64,000 bases of DNA from Clostridium sp. CS001 (lineage in GTDB: Bacteria; Bacillota; Clostridia; Clostridiales; Clostridiaceae): contig NZ_JAIZZN010000007.1 of NCBI RefSeq assembly GCF_020443565.1, positions 1 through 64,000 on the forward strand, given 5' to 3'. Shown piece by piece: positions 37,139 to 46,197 of the stretch. How positions within the stretch are numbered: the stretch's first letter is position 1; each line of letters starts with the position of its first letter. The translations under genes and the position numbers were made by a program. A model generated the notes under the pieces. It saw only the letters and a program-made list of their open reading frames with translations, was not told where the DNA came from and searched no databases.

Positions 37139-37684
37139 GTGGTGTTTATTCTGGAGAGTTTAGTTGAAAAAGCAAAGAACGGAGACAGAGGATCCCTTAT
37201 GAATATTATTGAAAGATATAAGTTTTTGATAATCAGGTTAGCTGGTCAGTATCACATACCCTCCTACGAATTTGATGATCTGGTCCAGCAGGGTTATCTT
37301 TCTGTTATAAAAGCAGTAAGTCTTTATAACCTGGGCAGCAATACTTTTGATGGATACTGTATACATTCTATTAGAACTAATTTCAAAGCATTGTTAAAGG
37401 GAAAAATTAAACACTATCGAGAAGTTCCAAACTCGGAGCCTATAGGACCAAATGTATCGGACCCTTATAGTTTTACCTTAGAAGATGAAATTATTGCATA
37501 TGACGAAGCTAAGAGGTTATATGCAGCCCTGGAAAAACTAGCTCCTCTTGAAAGGGCAGTTGTAGAAAGATTCTACCTTATCCAGGATAGTTTAAAGGAA
37601 ATAGCCTGCGAAGGTGAGTATAGTTATTATGACTATATGAAGATTAAAAATAAGGCACTGGAGAAGCTTAAAAAATATATTTAG
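37139..37684 (+). CDS. uviA: UviA/BotR/TcdR-group sigma factor
   Basis: About 181 residues. Region 2 is visible (DRGSLMNIIERYKFLIIRLA, YEFDDLVQQGYLSVIKAVSL) and region 4 (KLAPLERAVVERFYLIQDSL, ending MKIKNKALEKLKKYI). Clostridial group V sigma factors of this size (UviA, BotR, TetR, TcdR) drive bacteriocin or toxin genes. The UviB-type gene downstream supports UviA. The frame opens with GTG at 37139/37142 behind AAAAGG; the true start is uncertain because no well-spaced ATG exists. A TATAAT box at 37114 lies just upstream. Confidence 0.85.
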   Translation: MVFILESLVEKAKNGDRGSLMNIIERYKFLIIRLAGQYHIPSYEFDDLVQQGYLSVIKAVSLYNLGSNTFDGYCIHSIRTNFKALLKGKIKHYREVPNSEPIGPNVSDPYSFTLEDEIIAYDEAKRLYAALEKLAPLERAVVERFYLIQDSLKEIACEGEYSYYDYMKIKNKALEKLKKYI

Positions 37685-37751
37685 AAAACTTATAGAAAAC
37701 AACTAGAAAAGGCATATATATTAGTTATGACGGTGAGGGGAGGAATGTTTC

Positions 37752-37913
37752 ATGTATGATGCATTTATCAAACTGGTTAATACAGTTGGCTTCCCTATAG
37801 GTGTGAGTGTGTTTTTGCTGGTTCGATTTGAAAAGAAAATTGAGGATCTCAATAAGTCTATCTCTGAGTTAACAGCAGCTATATCCACCGTTATAGGAAA
37901 ATCTGAGAAATAG
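37752..37913 (+). CDS. uviB: UviB/BhlA-type bacteriocin holin
   Basis: A 53-residue protein: one hydrophobic helix (FIKLVNTVGFPIGVSVFLLV) followed by an amphipathic coil (RFEKKIEDLNKSISELTAAI). This is the standard form of UviB/BhlA holin-like proteins, which permeabilise the membrane to release bacteriocin. ATG 37752 follows GGGGAGGA. It lies 67 bases after the sigma factor gene, in the uviA-uviB order of clostridial bacteriocin plasmids such as pIP404. Confidence 0.85.
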   Translation: MYDAFIKLVNTVGFPIGVSVFLLVRFEKKIEDLNKSISELTAAISTVIGKSEK

Positions 37914-37943
37914 GGGTACCTGATTAGGTATCCTTATTTTTTA
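37914..37943 (+). terminator. Terminator after uviB
   Basis: GGGTACC pairs with GGTATCC and is followed by TTATTTTTTAT. It directly abuts the stop codon of uviB. Confidence 0.75.
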
Positions 37944-38047
37944 TAGATTGTTTAAAGCTATTCACATCAAAGTTTTTCACTTTTAAAAGTGAGTTTACAT
38001 TATAATTACTCATTTTGAGTTTATAATATATTTAGAGGTGATTTAAA

Positions 38048-38833
38048 ATGTATGGTATATATAACATTTATAATAATAACAACTTACTTTATGTTGGAAA
38101 GACAAATAATTTTCATACAAGATTAAGAAATCACATGGCGCTACAGCCATGGAAAAATGAAATAACTCATATTGCAATTGCTGAATGTAAAAACAAAATA
38201 GATATGGATATCTATGAAATATATTATATTAATAAATTGAACCCTAAATATAATAAAGCCATTGTTTATAATGAGTCACCTACATTTGAGATTAAGGAAT
38301 TAAGTTTCAAAAAGTTTGAATTAACAAAATTTCTTGATATCGGTAAGCCTAAAGAATCAGAAGTTAAACGATCTATTGGTGTTAACGAAAAACGTAAATA
38401 TGAAATAGAAGAACTGTTAAAAGAATCTATCGAAATAAATCAAGGTGATAAGGTAGATTTTTTAAATTCATCAAAAGCTTTATATCATTGGAGTAATTCA
38501 TCAAAAACAGAACTTAATTTTTTTCAGATAAAAGGTAATAATATATTTTTCAGAGGACTTTTAGAAGATATTAAAAAAGGACAATGTGAATTAATAGATA
38601 ATGAATATAATTTTATTTTTAATGATAGAGAGGATATGTTCACCAATTCTGAACGATATAATTTTAGTTTGGAAATAAATACTTATATTATTAGTCCAAA
38701 AAGGATTAGCAAAGGTTTTTGCTATGCTAACTTGATTTCAGGAATAAGTTTAGATAAAAAAACCAAAGACATTATTTTGTATGTTAATAAGCACATACTA
38801 GATAAATACTTTTGTGACTATTTTATATATTAA
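38048..38833 (+). CDS. GIY-YIG nuclease-domain protein
   Basis: A 261-residue protein. Residues 1-80 form a GIY-YIG domain: YGIYNIYNNNNLLYVGKT supplies the two tyrosine motifs, with NFHTRLRNH and the metal-binding Glu in MDIYEIYYINKLNPKYN. The C-terminal ~160 residues match nothing I recognise. ATG 38048 follows AGAGGTGAT. Its place between the uviAB pair and the replication gene could mean a homing or plasmid-maintenance nuclease, or a nuclease effector of the bacteriocin region. Confidence 0.8.
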   Translation: MYGIYNIYNNNNLLYVGKTNNFHTRLRNHMALQPWKNEITHIAIAECKNKIDMDIYEIYYINKLNPKYNKAIVYNESPTFEIKELSFKKFELTKFLDIGKPKESEVKRSIGVNEKRKYEIEELLKESIEINQGDKVDFLNSSKALYHWSNSSKTELNFFQIKGNNIFFRGLLEDIKKGQCELIDNEYNFIFNDREDMFTNSERYNFSLEINTYIISPKRISKGFCYANLISGISLDKKTKDIILYVNKHILDKYFCDYFIY

Positions 38834-39044
38834 GGTATAAATCATTAATAAGAGTTAAAGAATGATATTATTATTTACAGGGTTTGGAATAAATTAACAT
38901 CACATAAGCAGTTTAGAGAAGGCAAAGGCGTAGTTCATTAACTATACCTTTTTTGTTTTTATTTTTATTTTCAAAAAATCCGCAAAAACTTTTAGAAGAG
39001 CATATATATTCAGTGAAAAGAAAAAAAGAAAGGAGTGATTCATT

Positions 39045-39269
39045 ATGGCAGTAGAATCTACAAAGGTAGCAAGTGCATTAAAGCTTACTATGAAAGTAGG
39101 AGTTGACGAAAAAGGCAAGGATAAGGTGGCTACAAAAACACTAAGTAATTTAAAGGTTACTGCATTGGATGAAGATATTTTCGCTGTAGGCGAAGCAATA
39201 TCTAACATTAAAACATATCCATTGGTTGGACTAAGCAAAGAAGATCAGTACAGCTTATCTAAATCATAG
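39045..39269 (+). CDS. DUF1659 family protein
   Basis: A 74-residue protein, MAVESTKVASALKLTMKVGV at the start and a conserved YPLVGLSKEDQYSL end. DUF1659 proteins are small and of unknown function, and in Bacillota are usually paired with DUF2922 proteins, as here. ATG 39045 follows AAAGGAGTG. Confidence 0.85.
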   Translation: MAVESTKVASALKLTMKVGVDEKGKDKVATKTLSNLKVTALDEDIFAVGEAISNIKTYPLVGLSKEDQYSLSKS

Positions 39270-39312
39270 TCTACTACATTTGAGCTAAATAATTAAAAGG
39301 AGGAAAAATTAT

Positions 39313-39546
39313 ATGCATAAATTAGTTATGAGATTTTTGACATCTGTAGAAGGTAAATATTTTACTTTAACTGTAGATGACATCAAAGCAAATGAAACCG
39401 GAGCAACTATAACAGAAGCCGAAGTTAATACTCTTATGAATTTAGTCATTGCAAAGAATATTTTTGAATCAATTAATGGTAACTTAACCGGCAAGAAAGA
39501 TGCTAAGACAGTTTATACTGATACTAATAATATTGAAGTAGCATAG
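39313..39546 (+). CDS. DUF2922 family protein
   Basis: A 77-residue protein with the DUF2922 pattern (MHKLVMRFLTSVEGKYFTLT, EAEVNTLMNLVIAKNIFES, ending in DTNNIEVA). Function unknown. It follows the DUF1659 gene by 43 bases with an AGGAGG site, forming a two-gene operon closed by a terminator. Confidence 0.85.
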   Translation: MHKLVMRFLTSVEGKYFTLTVDDIKANETGATITEAEVNTLMNLVIAKNIFESINGNLTGKKDAKTVYTDTNNIEVA

Positions 39547-39549
39547 TGA

Positions 39550-39589
39550 AAATATTCCACTAAGGAGATCTTGGTGGAATATTTTTTTA
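39550..39589 (+). terminator. Terminator of the DUF1659-DUF2922 operon
   Basis: AAATATTCCAC pairs with GTGGAATATTT followed by a T-run. Confidence 0.85.
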
Positions 39590-39600
39590 TTTAAAATAGA

Positions 39601-39841
39601 AAGGTGAGTAAATGACCGTTAAAACAACAACAGTTGTTGTATAGTAATAGTATAGTAACAGTATAGTATGTATAGTAGGGGTGCTTCAACGTAACTGATA
39701 CCAAGGGCTACAGCCGACAAAAGGTGAGTAAATGACTGTAGAAAGGTGAGAGATTGACCGTTTAGGGGTGAGTAAATGACTGTAGTGAGGTGAGAGATTG
39801 ACCGTTAAAAGGTGAGAAAATGACCGTTGTTTTTAAGGTGA
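39601..39841 (+). repeat. Iteron array, plasmid replication origin
   Basis: Five tandem copies of a 22-base unit (type AAGGTGAGTAAATGACCGTT; variants AGATTGACCGTT) start at 39721, 39743, 39765, 39787 and 39809. One further copy lies at 39601 and a partial copy at 39835. Between them is a short block of TATAGTA repeats (about 39640-39676). Iterons directly in front of a Rep_3 gene define an origin bound by that initiator. Confidence 0.9.
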
Positions 39842-39910
39842 ATTAAGTGTTTGCATTTCACCTTGTTGTTTGGTAAAATATTGTTATTAGAGTTGCATTG
39901 GGGGATACAT

Positions 39911-40906
39911 ATGAATAAAAAGGGTGAACTGATAGCAGTAAGGCCTGAAAAGGTTATAGAGGCTAGATTTGCTTTAACATCACGTCAAAATGATATTTTA
40001 GATATGCTTTTTACTCAAATTCAGGATGATGATAACGTAGAATACAGTATTGATATTAATAAATATAAAATGCTATATAATATTAAAGATAAAAACAATA
40101 TTTACGGTGACTTAAAGAAAGCAGTAAAATCCTTTGAGGGTAAAGGATTTTTAATAGTAGATAAAGAAAGAAGTGAAGAAATATATTATCCATGGTTCTC
40201 TAAAATACATTATAAAAATAGAGAAGGAAAAATTGTACTGAAAATTGATAGTGAACTTAAAAATATGTTTCTTGAAGTTAAAAAAAGAATTTATTATCAT
40301 ATCAAGTACACATTAAATTTTAATTGTATTTATAGTAAAAGATTTTATTATTATTTAAAAAGCTTTGAAGATACTGGTTGGAGAATAGACAACCTTGATG
40401 CTCTTAGAGAAAAACTTCAATGTCCTAAGAGTTATAAAAAATACTCTGACTTTAGGCGATTTGCATTAGAGCCAGCATATGAAGAGATAAATAGTAATTC
40501 GGATATTAGTTTTAAATATGAGGAAGTTAAGACTGGAAATAAAGTTACCGCTCTTAGATTTTCAATTAAGTCAGCAAGAAGCGCGGAGATAGCTATAGGT
40601 ATTGATGATGATTCAGATATTATAGCTGTGCAAAACATATTCACAAATGATATTACGCCACTAGAGGCAAGAAAAATTTTAGATGTTGCAAGTGGGGACA
40701 TGAAGCTTATAAAAGAAAAATATAAAATTGCAAGTAGCCAAGGTAAAATAAATAATATTGTAGGCTGGGTAATTAAAGCTATTAAAGATAATTATTTAAT
40801 ACAAACAAAGCAATCTACATTTAATGACTATGATCAAAGAACCTATGATTTTGAGGATTTAGAGAAAAAGCTTTTAGGGTGGGATTGCGAGTCGTTAGCA
40901 GAATAA
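39911..40906 (+). CDS. Rep_3-family plasmid replication initiator
   Basis: About 331 residues. Two winged-helix domains of the Rep_3/RepA type are recognisable: FALTSRQNDILDMLFTQIQD, NIYGDLKKAVKSFEGKGF, YTLNFNCIYSKRFYYYLKSF and LREKLQCPKSYKKYSDFRRF. The protein binds the adjacent iterons and opens the origin. ATG 39911 follows GGGGGAT; a longer frame to 39851 lacks a site. A terminator follows. A small ribbon-helix-helix gene lies convergently downstream and may modulate copy number. Confidence 0.9.
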   Translation: MNKKGELIAVRPEKVIEARFALTSRQNDILDMLFTQIQDDDNVEYSIDINKYKMLYNIKDKNNIYGDLKKAVKSFEGKGFLIVDKERSEEIYYPWFSKIHYKNREGKIVLKIDSELKNMFLEVKKRIYYHIKYTLNFNCIYSKRFYYYLKSFEDTGWRIDNLDALREKLQCPKSYKKYSDFRRFALEPAYEEINSNSDISFKYEEVKTGNKVTALRFSIKSARSAEIAIGIDDDSDIIAVQNIFTNDITPLEARKILDVASGDMKLIKEKYKIASSQGKINNIVGWVIKAIKDNYLIQTKQSTFNDYDQRTYDFEDLEKKLLGWDCESLAE

Positions 40907-40946
40907 AAACAAGGGTAGATATTATATATATCTTATCCTTGTTTTT
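40907..40946. terminator. Terminator between rep and the RHH gene
   Basis: AAACAAGG pairs with TCCTTGTTT, with a T-run on the plus strand. It sits between convergent genes and overlaps the end of the small one. Confidence 0.75.
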
Positions 40947-41105
40947 TTATTTAAGAAGATTCTCGAGTAGAAGCCTCACCGCTTCACTCTTAGTTATATT
41001 GCTTGCAGTGCAGAAGCTCTCTAAGGATTTAGATAGTTCCTCACTTATTCTTATATGAATTAATTCACTTTTAGAGTTTTCAGTTTTTTTTCTTCCACGG
41101 GCCAT
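40947..41105 (-). CDS. Ribbon-helix-helix (CopG/Arc-type) protein
   Basis: Encodes 52 residues: MARGRKKTENSKSELIHIRI, then SEELSKSLESFCTASNITKS and EAVRLLLENLLK. The beta strand ELIHIRIS followed by two helices is the Arc/CopG fold. ATG 41105 follows GAGGTGAT. Convergent with rep; CopG-type proteins often control plasmid copy number, though usually from upstream of rep, so the role is inferred. Confidence 0.75.
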   Translation of the reverse strand: MARGRKKTENSKSELIHIRISEELSKSLESFCTASNITKSEAVRLLLENLLK

Positions 41106-41370
41106 AATATCACCTCTTAATATTTGTGTGTTACATAAAATAAGCTTATAGATAGTTAAGTTAACAACATTTCAGAAGGAAAGCATCCTAGGTATATAAA
41201 TTGAAGGTTCATGCCATAATAAATAATTAATTTCAGCCTAAGAATAGGAAGTTATAATTTCTATCTGACACAGATGTATATAATAAATTAACATTAAAGC
41301 CTGGAATAAGATGATTTAATTATGTAACACAGTAATAGTATAAAGGATTTTTACAGATATTACCATAAAT

Positions 41371-42234
41371 TCAAGAGAGTAAATATTGCCAGGTATCCTT
41401 GCCTACAATTCCATTCGCTGCTAATTTGTTATTTTTCTGATAGGCCTTAACAAGGCGGGCAGTTTCATTTCCATAAATTCCATCGATAGCGCTTCCAGTT
41501 CTCCATTGGATGTATCTTATAGCTGTTTTATAGATTGTACTATTAAGGCTACATAGTGGCTTTTCCATAATGCTTTTAATTTCAGATAATATCTCTGGTC
41601 CACATATGCCATACATAGAAAGGTTAAGTATATCCTGGAGCTTTTTAATTGCGCTGATGGTTAGTGGACCACTTACTCCATCAATAACTAAGTCATTATT
41701 ATTTATGTCTCTTATTTTCATAAGGTTTAAGCACTTTTGTAGATATTTAATATCTTCTGCCGATGTATTTTTAGAGATTTCAGATTTAGGAGCAGCATCA
41801 TAAATGTAAAGCTTATTTTCTTCAATTATGGCTATAAGTTTTTTAGGGTACTCATGGTCAGTGCAATAACCCGATGTATAAACGTTTTGGCAGGCCTCTT
41901 TGTAGTTTTTAGATGTTATTACAGATTTGTACCTACTAAATCTTAAAAGCTTTCCATGGTCTAGTAAGCTAGCATCTAAGGAGCCATACTTTCTAAATTT
42001 GCATACCATGGGGGTTTTGACTCCATTAATAAATTCATGGGTGTTAAGTTCTTGAACTTCATAGCCGCAGCCTGTTGTCCATTTGATGCCAAAGATATTA
42101 TTACCTTTAACATGCTGTAGCCAGCCGGTCTCTAAAATGGCTTGAGCGATGGTGAGTGAAGGGAGAATGTTGTATTTTTTATAGGATAGTAAGGCTCCAG
42201 GGATTAGGGATTTTATTATTTGGGTTTTGTTCAT
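41371..42234 (-). CDS. Glucosaminidase-type lysin with peptidoglycan-binding domains
   Basis: A 287-residue murein hydrolase. The N-terminal ~145 residues are a FlgJ/LytG-like glucosaminidase domain (AQAILETGWLQHVKGNNIFG, with catalytic Glu in ILETGW; YTSGYCTDHEYPKKLIAIIE). Two peptidoglycan-binding repeats follow (IDGVSGPLTISAIKKLQ; IDGIYGNETARLVKAYQKNN). No signal peptide, as for phage or bacteriocin endolysins that need a holin; UviB encoded nearby could serve. ATG 42234 follows AAAGGAGGAATC. Together they form a plausible lysis cassette. Confidence 0.87.
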   Translation of the reverse strand: MNKTQIIKSLIPGALLSYKKYNILPSLTIAQAILETGWLQHVKGNNIFGIKWTTGCGYEVQELNTHEFINGVKTPMVCKFRKYGSLDASLLDHGKLLRFSRYKSVITSKNYKEACQNVYTSGYCTDHEYPKKLIAIIEENKLYIYDAAPKSEISKNTSAEDIKYLQKCLNLMKIRDINNNDLVIDGVSGPLTISAIKKLQDILNLSMYGICGPEILSEIKSIMEKPLCSLNSTIYKTAIRYIQWRTGSAIDGIYGNETARLVKAYQKNNKLAANGIVGKDTWQYLLS

Positions 42235-42708
42235 GGGATGATTCCTCCTTTGGGGTTTTAACTTATATATATGGAGGAAGAGGGAGGTTTTTTAGATTTG
42301 GAGGGGATTATTTTATTTAGGGTAGGGAATGTTATTAAGACAATCAATCTTAGAGTAGTTGTGATCGTAATAGATATATTCGTGAATATTTTCTGATTGT
42401 GAAATTAAGAGAAGTGTTGGAGATACCTTTTTACAAATTGTTATTCTTAATGTTTATATTAAGTAATGTAGTATATACAGTATTGACCCTTATTAATATA
42501 GATTTGATTTCTTTAAATAGGCATAAATCAATTCCATTATGCAGACTGACATAGATATAGTTTTATTTGGCTTAGCAGTCTCACTGAATCATTTTCCGGT
42601 ATTAAAACTCCTGTATCAACAGGTAAAACTAGTTGATAAAAGTTGCAATTATTGTTATAATTCTTATGTGTAATTTTGTAATAAATCATATATAAATTAT
42701 ATACGAAA

Positions 42709-42735
42709 AGCGGATTCCTCGGAATCCGTTTTTTA
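42709..42735 (+). terminator. Hairpin with T-run
   Basis: CGGATTCC and GGAATCCG with two bases between, then TTTTTTATTTT. No plus-strand gene is visible just upstream (42235-42708 shows no convincing frame), so its source is unclear. Confidence 0.6.
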
Positions 42736-42737
42736 TT

Positions 42738-42787
42738 TTAAAATAAAAAAGACTATCTCAAAATAGAAAGTAATTTCTATTTTGAGA
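42738..42787 (-). terminator. Terminator after the second pro-peptide
   Basis: TCTCAAAATAGAAA pairs with TTTCTATTTTGAGA; on the minus strand it is followed by TAGTCTTTTTTATTTT. It lies just beyond the pro-peptide stop codon. Confidence 0.85.
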
Positions 42788-42802
42788 CGGCCCCTTTACT
42801 TA

Positions 42803-42940
42803 TTAAATATGATATTCTGTGCTTATGGTTTTTCCTAATAGTGGTGGATCTTCATTGTTAGGGGTAGCTAATCCTAGAATAAATAAAAACATAGTTACCG
42901 TAAGCGTTATGCATAAGTTCTTAAAATATTTTTTATTCAT
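42803..42940 (-). CDS. Secreted signalling pro-peptide, partner of RRNPP copy 2
   Basis: Encodes 45 residues: MNKKYFKNLCITLTVTMFLF, IILGLA-type hydrophobic end, then a polar tail TPNNEDPPLLGKTISTEYHI. ATG 42940 follows GGAGG. It begins 58 bases after the stop of the second RRNPP gene on the same strand, exactly as in the first pair. The signal sequence plus short tail fits a secreted pheromone precursor. The tail differs completely from the first peptide (SPCQDGPWG), which implies separate signalling specificities. Confidence 0.78.
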   Translation of the reverse strand: MNKKYFKNLCITLTVTMFLFILGLATPNNEDPPLLGKTISTEYHI

Positions 42941-42998
42941 ATTATAGTCCTCCATTTCTAGCATTTGAAAATTATAACAAATATGTTATTGATATTTA

Positions 42999-44270
42999 TT
43001 ATATATTTTGTGACAGTTTTAAGTATTCATAAGCTTTATTATAGTTATTTCTTTCAAAATTAAACTCCATTAGATTCATGTATATTTTCAGTAAACTATT
43101 ATTATCTTTTTTATCTTTCAAAATACTAATAATATTATTATAGTTTTCCTCAACATTACCGAAATCCTCATTTAACGTATATATATTAACTAAAAGATAA
43201 TATGCTCTTAGTAAATATTCATTATCATTGTATATGTTAGCCATATCAATACCGAGATTTATAAGCATAATTGCTTCATCATATAGTTTTTGTTTTATAT
43301 AGACTTCAGATTTATCTATAAGCGTGTGCGATAAATTAATCTTATCTACTTTACTTCTTATTCTTTGCGATTTATTAAAATAATTTAAGCTCTCAATATG
43401 CTCATCTTTTTTAAGATAAAGTGAGCCTAAATTATTATAGACATACGCCTTTGAATGAGCTGTTATTTCAGGAATTTTCAGGAGTAGTTCATTATATATC
43501 AGAATAGCATCATCAATATTTCCCATTTCATCTAAACAATTTGCTTTCAAGCTCTGTGCATAAATATAATCATCAGCTCTTTCACTCTGATTACATTCAG
43601 ATATAAATGCATCTATATATGGAATTGCTTCATCATATCTTTTTAGTTTTTTATAACATTTTGCAATATTATATGTAGAATGATTAGTCGTAACTTTATC
43701 ATCATATATCCTTGAATAATAAAGTGCTCTATTAAAGTACATAGCTGAATCACTATATTCAAGCATTGAAAATTTACACATTCCAAGTCTATTATATAGG
43801 TATGATATATAATTTATATTAGTAGAGTTTTTAAAAAGGTCTACAGAAACACTATAATTTAAAAATGCATTATGGTAGTCTCGATTATTGTAGTTGGTGT
43901 CTGCTAAAGTCTTATATATTTCAGCCTCTACTTCTTCTAATTCATATCTTCTAGTTATATCAATAAGTTCTATAGATTTTTCCTTATTTATTTGTTCTTC
44001 TAAATTACCCAAGCAATAATTTCTTGCCTCTTCTATTGGAGTCATCATTAAATAATTTGCATCAATATCAAGGTCTATACCTAATTGTCCTGCTTTTTTT
44101 TTGAATTTTACAAGTATTTTTGATGCTGTATCAAACCCTAAATTTCTTTTGTTATTTTCAAGCATGCTATAGTAACTACTTGTCATATCATCGTCCTGAA
44201 AATCCTGCTGTTTCATATTTAATTGTATTCTTAATTTTTTTAATCTCTGTGCTGAATTAGAAAATTCCAC
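42999..44270 (-). CDS. RRNPP-type quorum-sensing regulator (HTH plus TPR), copy 2
   Basis: About 423 residues, paralogous to the plus-strand gene at 33967: its start EFSNSAQRLKKLRIQLNMKQ aligns with KFSTNAEKLKSTRMYLKMKQ, and DANYLMMTPIEEARNYCLG with DAAFLLRSPSEDAELYCLK. TPR repeats fill the rest (YNIAKCYKKLKRYDEAIPYI, YVYNNLGSLYLKKDEHIESL). I chose GTG 44270, 9 bases after AGAGG, because it matches the paralogue's start; TTG 44279 is in frame. Its own pro-peptide gene follows. An 11-base perfect inverted repeat lies about 75 bases upstream. Confidence 0.86.
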   Translation of the reverse strand: MEFSNSAQRLKKLRIQLNMKQQDFQDDDMTSSYYSMLENNKRNLGFDTASKILVKFKKKAGQLGIDLDIDANYLMMTPIEEARNYCLGNLEEQINKEKSIELIDITRRYELEEVEAEIYKTLADTNYNNRDYHNAFLNYSVSVDLFKNSTNINYISYLYNRLGMCKFSMLEYSDSAMYFNRALYYSRIYDDKVTTNHSTYNIAKCYKKLKRYDEAIPYIDAFISECNQSERADDYIYAQSLKANCLDEMGNIDDAILIYNELLLKIPEITAHSKAYVYNNLGSLYLKKDEHIESLNYFNKSQRIRSKVDKINLSHTLIDKSEVYIKQKLYDEAIMLINLGIDMANIYNDNEYLLRAYYLLVNIYTLNEDFGNVEENYNNIISILKDKKDNNSLLKIYMNLMEFNFERNNYNKAYEYLKLSQNI

Positions 44271-44340
44271 ATATACCAACCTCTTCTACCTATATTAGTC
44301 TTTTTATTGCTTCTTTTACTTTTTATTTAGTATAACAAAT

Positions 44341-44374
44341 ATAAAAACAAAAATAAACATATATTTGTTTTTAT
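44341..44374. promoter_or_regulatory. Inverted repeat upstream of RRNPP copy 2 (candidate operator)
   Basis: ATAAAAACAAA (44341-44351) and TTTGTTTTTAT (44364-44374) are perfect inverted copies. Related AAACAAATAAATA text occurs as an imperfect inverted repeat near 44545-44586 upstream of the secreted-protein gene, and at 47028-47040 upstream of the 197-residue membrane protein gene. It could be a shared operator. Confidence 0.4.
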
Positions 44375-44743
44375 ACCTTCACATATAAATATGTTTATTA
44401 AAAAATATATTTAAAATAGTTATTTATACTTACAAGTTACTCTAATTAAGTATGATTTTATGAACTATCGATATTAACATAGGCTTATTTCATTTAAATA
44501 AATAAATAAATAAAATTTAATAAAAGTTGCGTAAATCATAAAATAAAAACCAAATAAATATCAACAGATTAATGTTTATTTTGTTTAAATGATTATTTTT
44601 TTGTATTTATTACAAGGACCTTATGTAAAAGTAACAAATAAAATATAAGATTGTTATAATTTGAAAGGAGTTTTTATTTTTATGTAGAATATATTATTTA
44701 GAAATAAAATAAATGGTTAATTAACCATCTAAAGGAGATTATT

Positions 44744-46096
44744 ATGAAGAAAAAATTATTAACATTATTAACGTGTGGTATGTTAACTTTAGGTTCACTT
44801 ACTACAGTAGCTCATGCACAATCAAATAAGAGTAATTTAAGTTTTAACGGTGATACTATAATGCATTTAGATGCAATGGGTTCGATGCTACAATATGATA
44901 AATCTCAACTCAAAGATAAGGTAGTTGAATCTAAAATGATAATTAAAGATGTTTCTTATGAGTTTCCAAACACTACTATAGAAGGTGAAATAGACTATTT
45001 GAAAAGTAAAGAATCAACCCCTTTTAAATTGGAAGGTAACTTTGAAAATAGAGGTATAGACGAAGATAAAATCATCATTGGTGATTTGGTTGATGAATAT
45101 AATAATTTTGAAGTAATTAATTGCAGTATCTCTAAGCCACTTAAAACTTCAAACTTATTTGATAAAGAAAAACTAAAAACTAAAAATTCTATTGATTCTA
45201 TATTAACAATATACTTACTTGAAAAATCAACTAGAAATTATACTTCTATAGAAATTATTAACCCAAGCTTTTTTAATAGTAATGAATTATTTAATAAAAT
45301 AGATTCTTTAGAAAAAGCTGATACAGAAGATATACTTTGGCACTCAAAATTATTAAAAGTACCTGGTAATATAGATTCAATTGAAAATCAACCAAGTAAA
45401 ATCAACACATTGATGGCAAGCTATGCTCAGCAGAAAGAGGAGATTATTACTTATACAAATGATTATACTTATTCAGGTAAACAGTATAGAGAAAAACTAG
45501 ATGTATCATTTCAATTAACCTTTGATACACCACTTCAGAGTACTGGATGGGGCTCATCAAGAATACAAGTTTTATCAAAAAAGACTGAATATCTTGATGG
45601 ATCAGGTAGCTTTTATAATGACTGTAGTTTATCTATAGGTAGAACTAAAGATACAACATTAAAAGTAGCATTAGGTGGTAATAATTATGAAGGATTTGTT
45701 TCTTCTAAAATAGATGGTTCCGCATATGAACCTTGGTTCGTTGATGTATCATGTGATGTTTCATATGGTATATCAGTACCAAATACACCATTAAATTTTA
45801 CATTAACACTTACACCTGGCGGCAATATAGATATTGATGAAAATTTCACAAGTTATTATAATAGTGTGTCTACAAACAAATTCACAAAATTGAGTTCAAA
45901 TGTATTCGCACAAAAATTTGAATTGAGAGATATTGATCATCATTTCGTAACTAATTTTGCAGTAACCGACTTTGATAGTGCAGTTCACACTGGTAACCAA
46001 ATTGGTTCTCAATATATATTTAATGTTTATTGCAATTCTAATGGTATTTCAAGAAGTTATGCTAGAAATTTATCTATATCCTTTAATGAGCAGTAA
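44744..46096 (+). CDS. Secreted protein of unknown function
   Basis: A 450-residue exported protein: signal peptide MKKKLLTLLTCGMLTLGSLT to a VAHA cleavage site, then a polar N-terminal half and a beta-rich C-terminal half with many aromatic and Ser/Thr residues (YTYSGKQYREKLDVSFQLTF, VSYGISVPNTPLNFTLTLTP). No LPXTG or cell-wall repeat is visible. I do not recognise the family. ATG 44744 follows AAAGGAG. It is divergent from RRNPP copy 2 and has a similar AT-rich inverted repeat upstream, so it may be a target of that quorum-sensing system. A bacteriocin or exoprotein role is possible. Confidence 0.7.
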   Translation: MKKKLLTLLTCGMLTLGSLTTVAHAQSNKSNLSFNGDTIMHLDAMGSMLQYDKSQLKDKVVESKMIIKDVSYEFPNTTIEGEIDYLKSKESTPFKLEGNFENRGIDEDKIIIGDLVDEYNNFEVINCSISKPLKTSNLFDKEKLKTKNSIDSILTIYLLEKSTRNYTSIEIINPSFFNSNELFNKIDSLEKADTEDILWHSKLLKVPGNIDSIENQPSKINTLMASYAQQKEEIITYTNDYTYSGKQYREKLDVSFQLTFDTPLQSTGWGSSRIQVLSKKTEYLDGSGSFYNDCSLSIGRTKDTTLKVALGGNNYEGFVSSKIDGSAYEPWFVDVSCDVSYGISVPNTPLNFTLTLTPGGNIDIDENFTSYYNSVSTNKFTKLSSNVFAQKFELRDIDHHFVTNFAVTDFDSAVHTGNQIGSQYIFNVYCNSNGISRSYARNLSISFNEQ

Positions 46097-46158
46097 CCTT
46101 TGAAATTTGATTTTTCCAAATATAATATTTCATGTAAAGTAACTTATTAGATAATAAG

Positions 46159-46197
46159 AAAACAGTAGCATATATTCATATATACTACTGTTTTTTC
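46159..46197. terminator. Bidirectional terminator between convergent genes
   Basis: AAAACAGTAG and CTACTGTTTT, with ATATAT/ATATAT continuing the stem. T-runs on the plus strand; placed between the secreted-protein gene and the minus-strand gene. Confidence 0.8.

Noticed and set aside
39601-39841. Regular repeats that could be taken for a CRISPR array
   Set aside because: The units are contiguous 22-mers without unique spacers and lie directly before a Rep_3 gene, so they are iterons.
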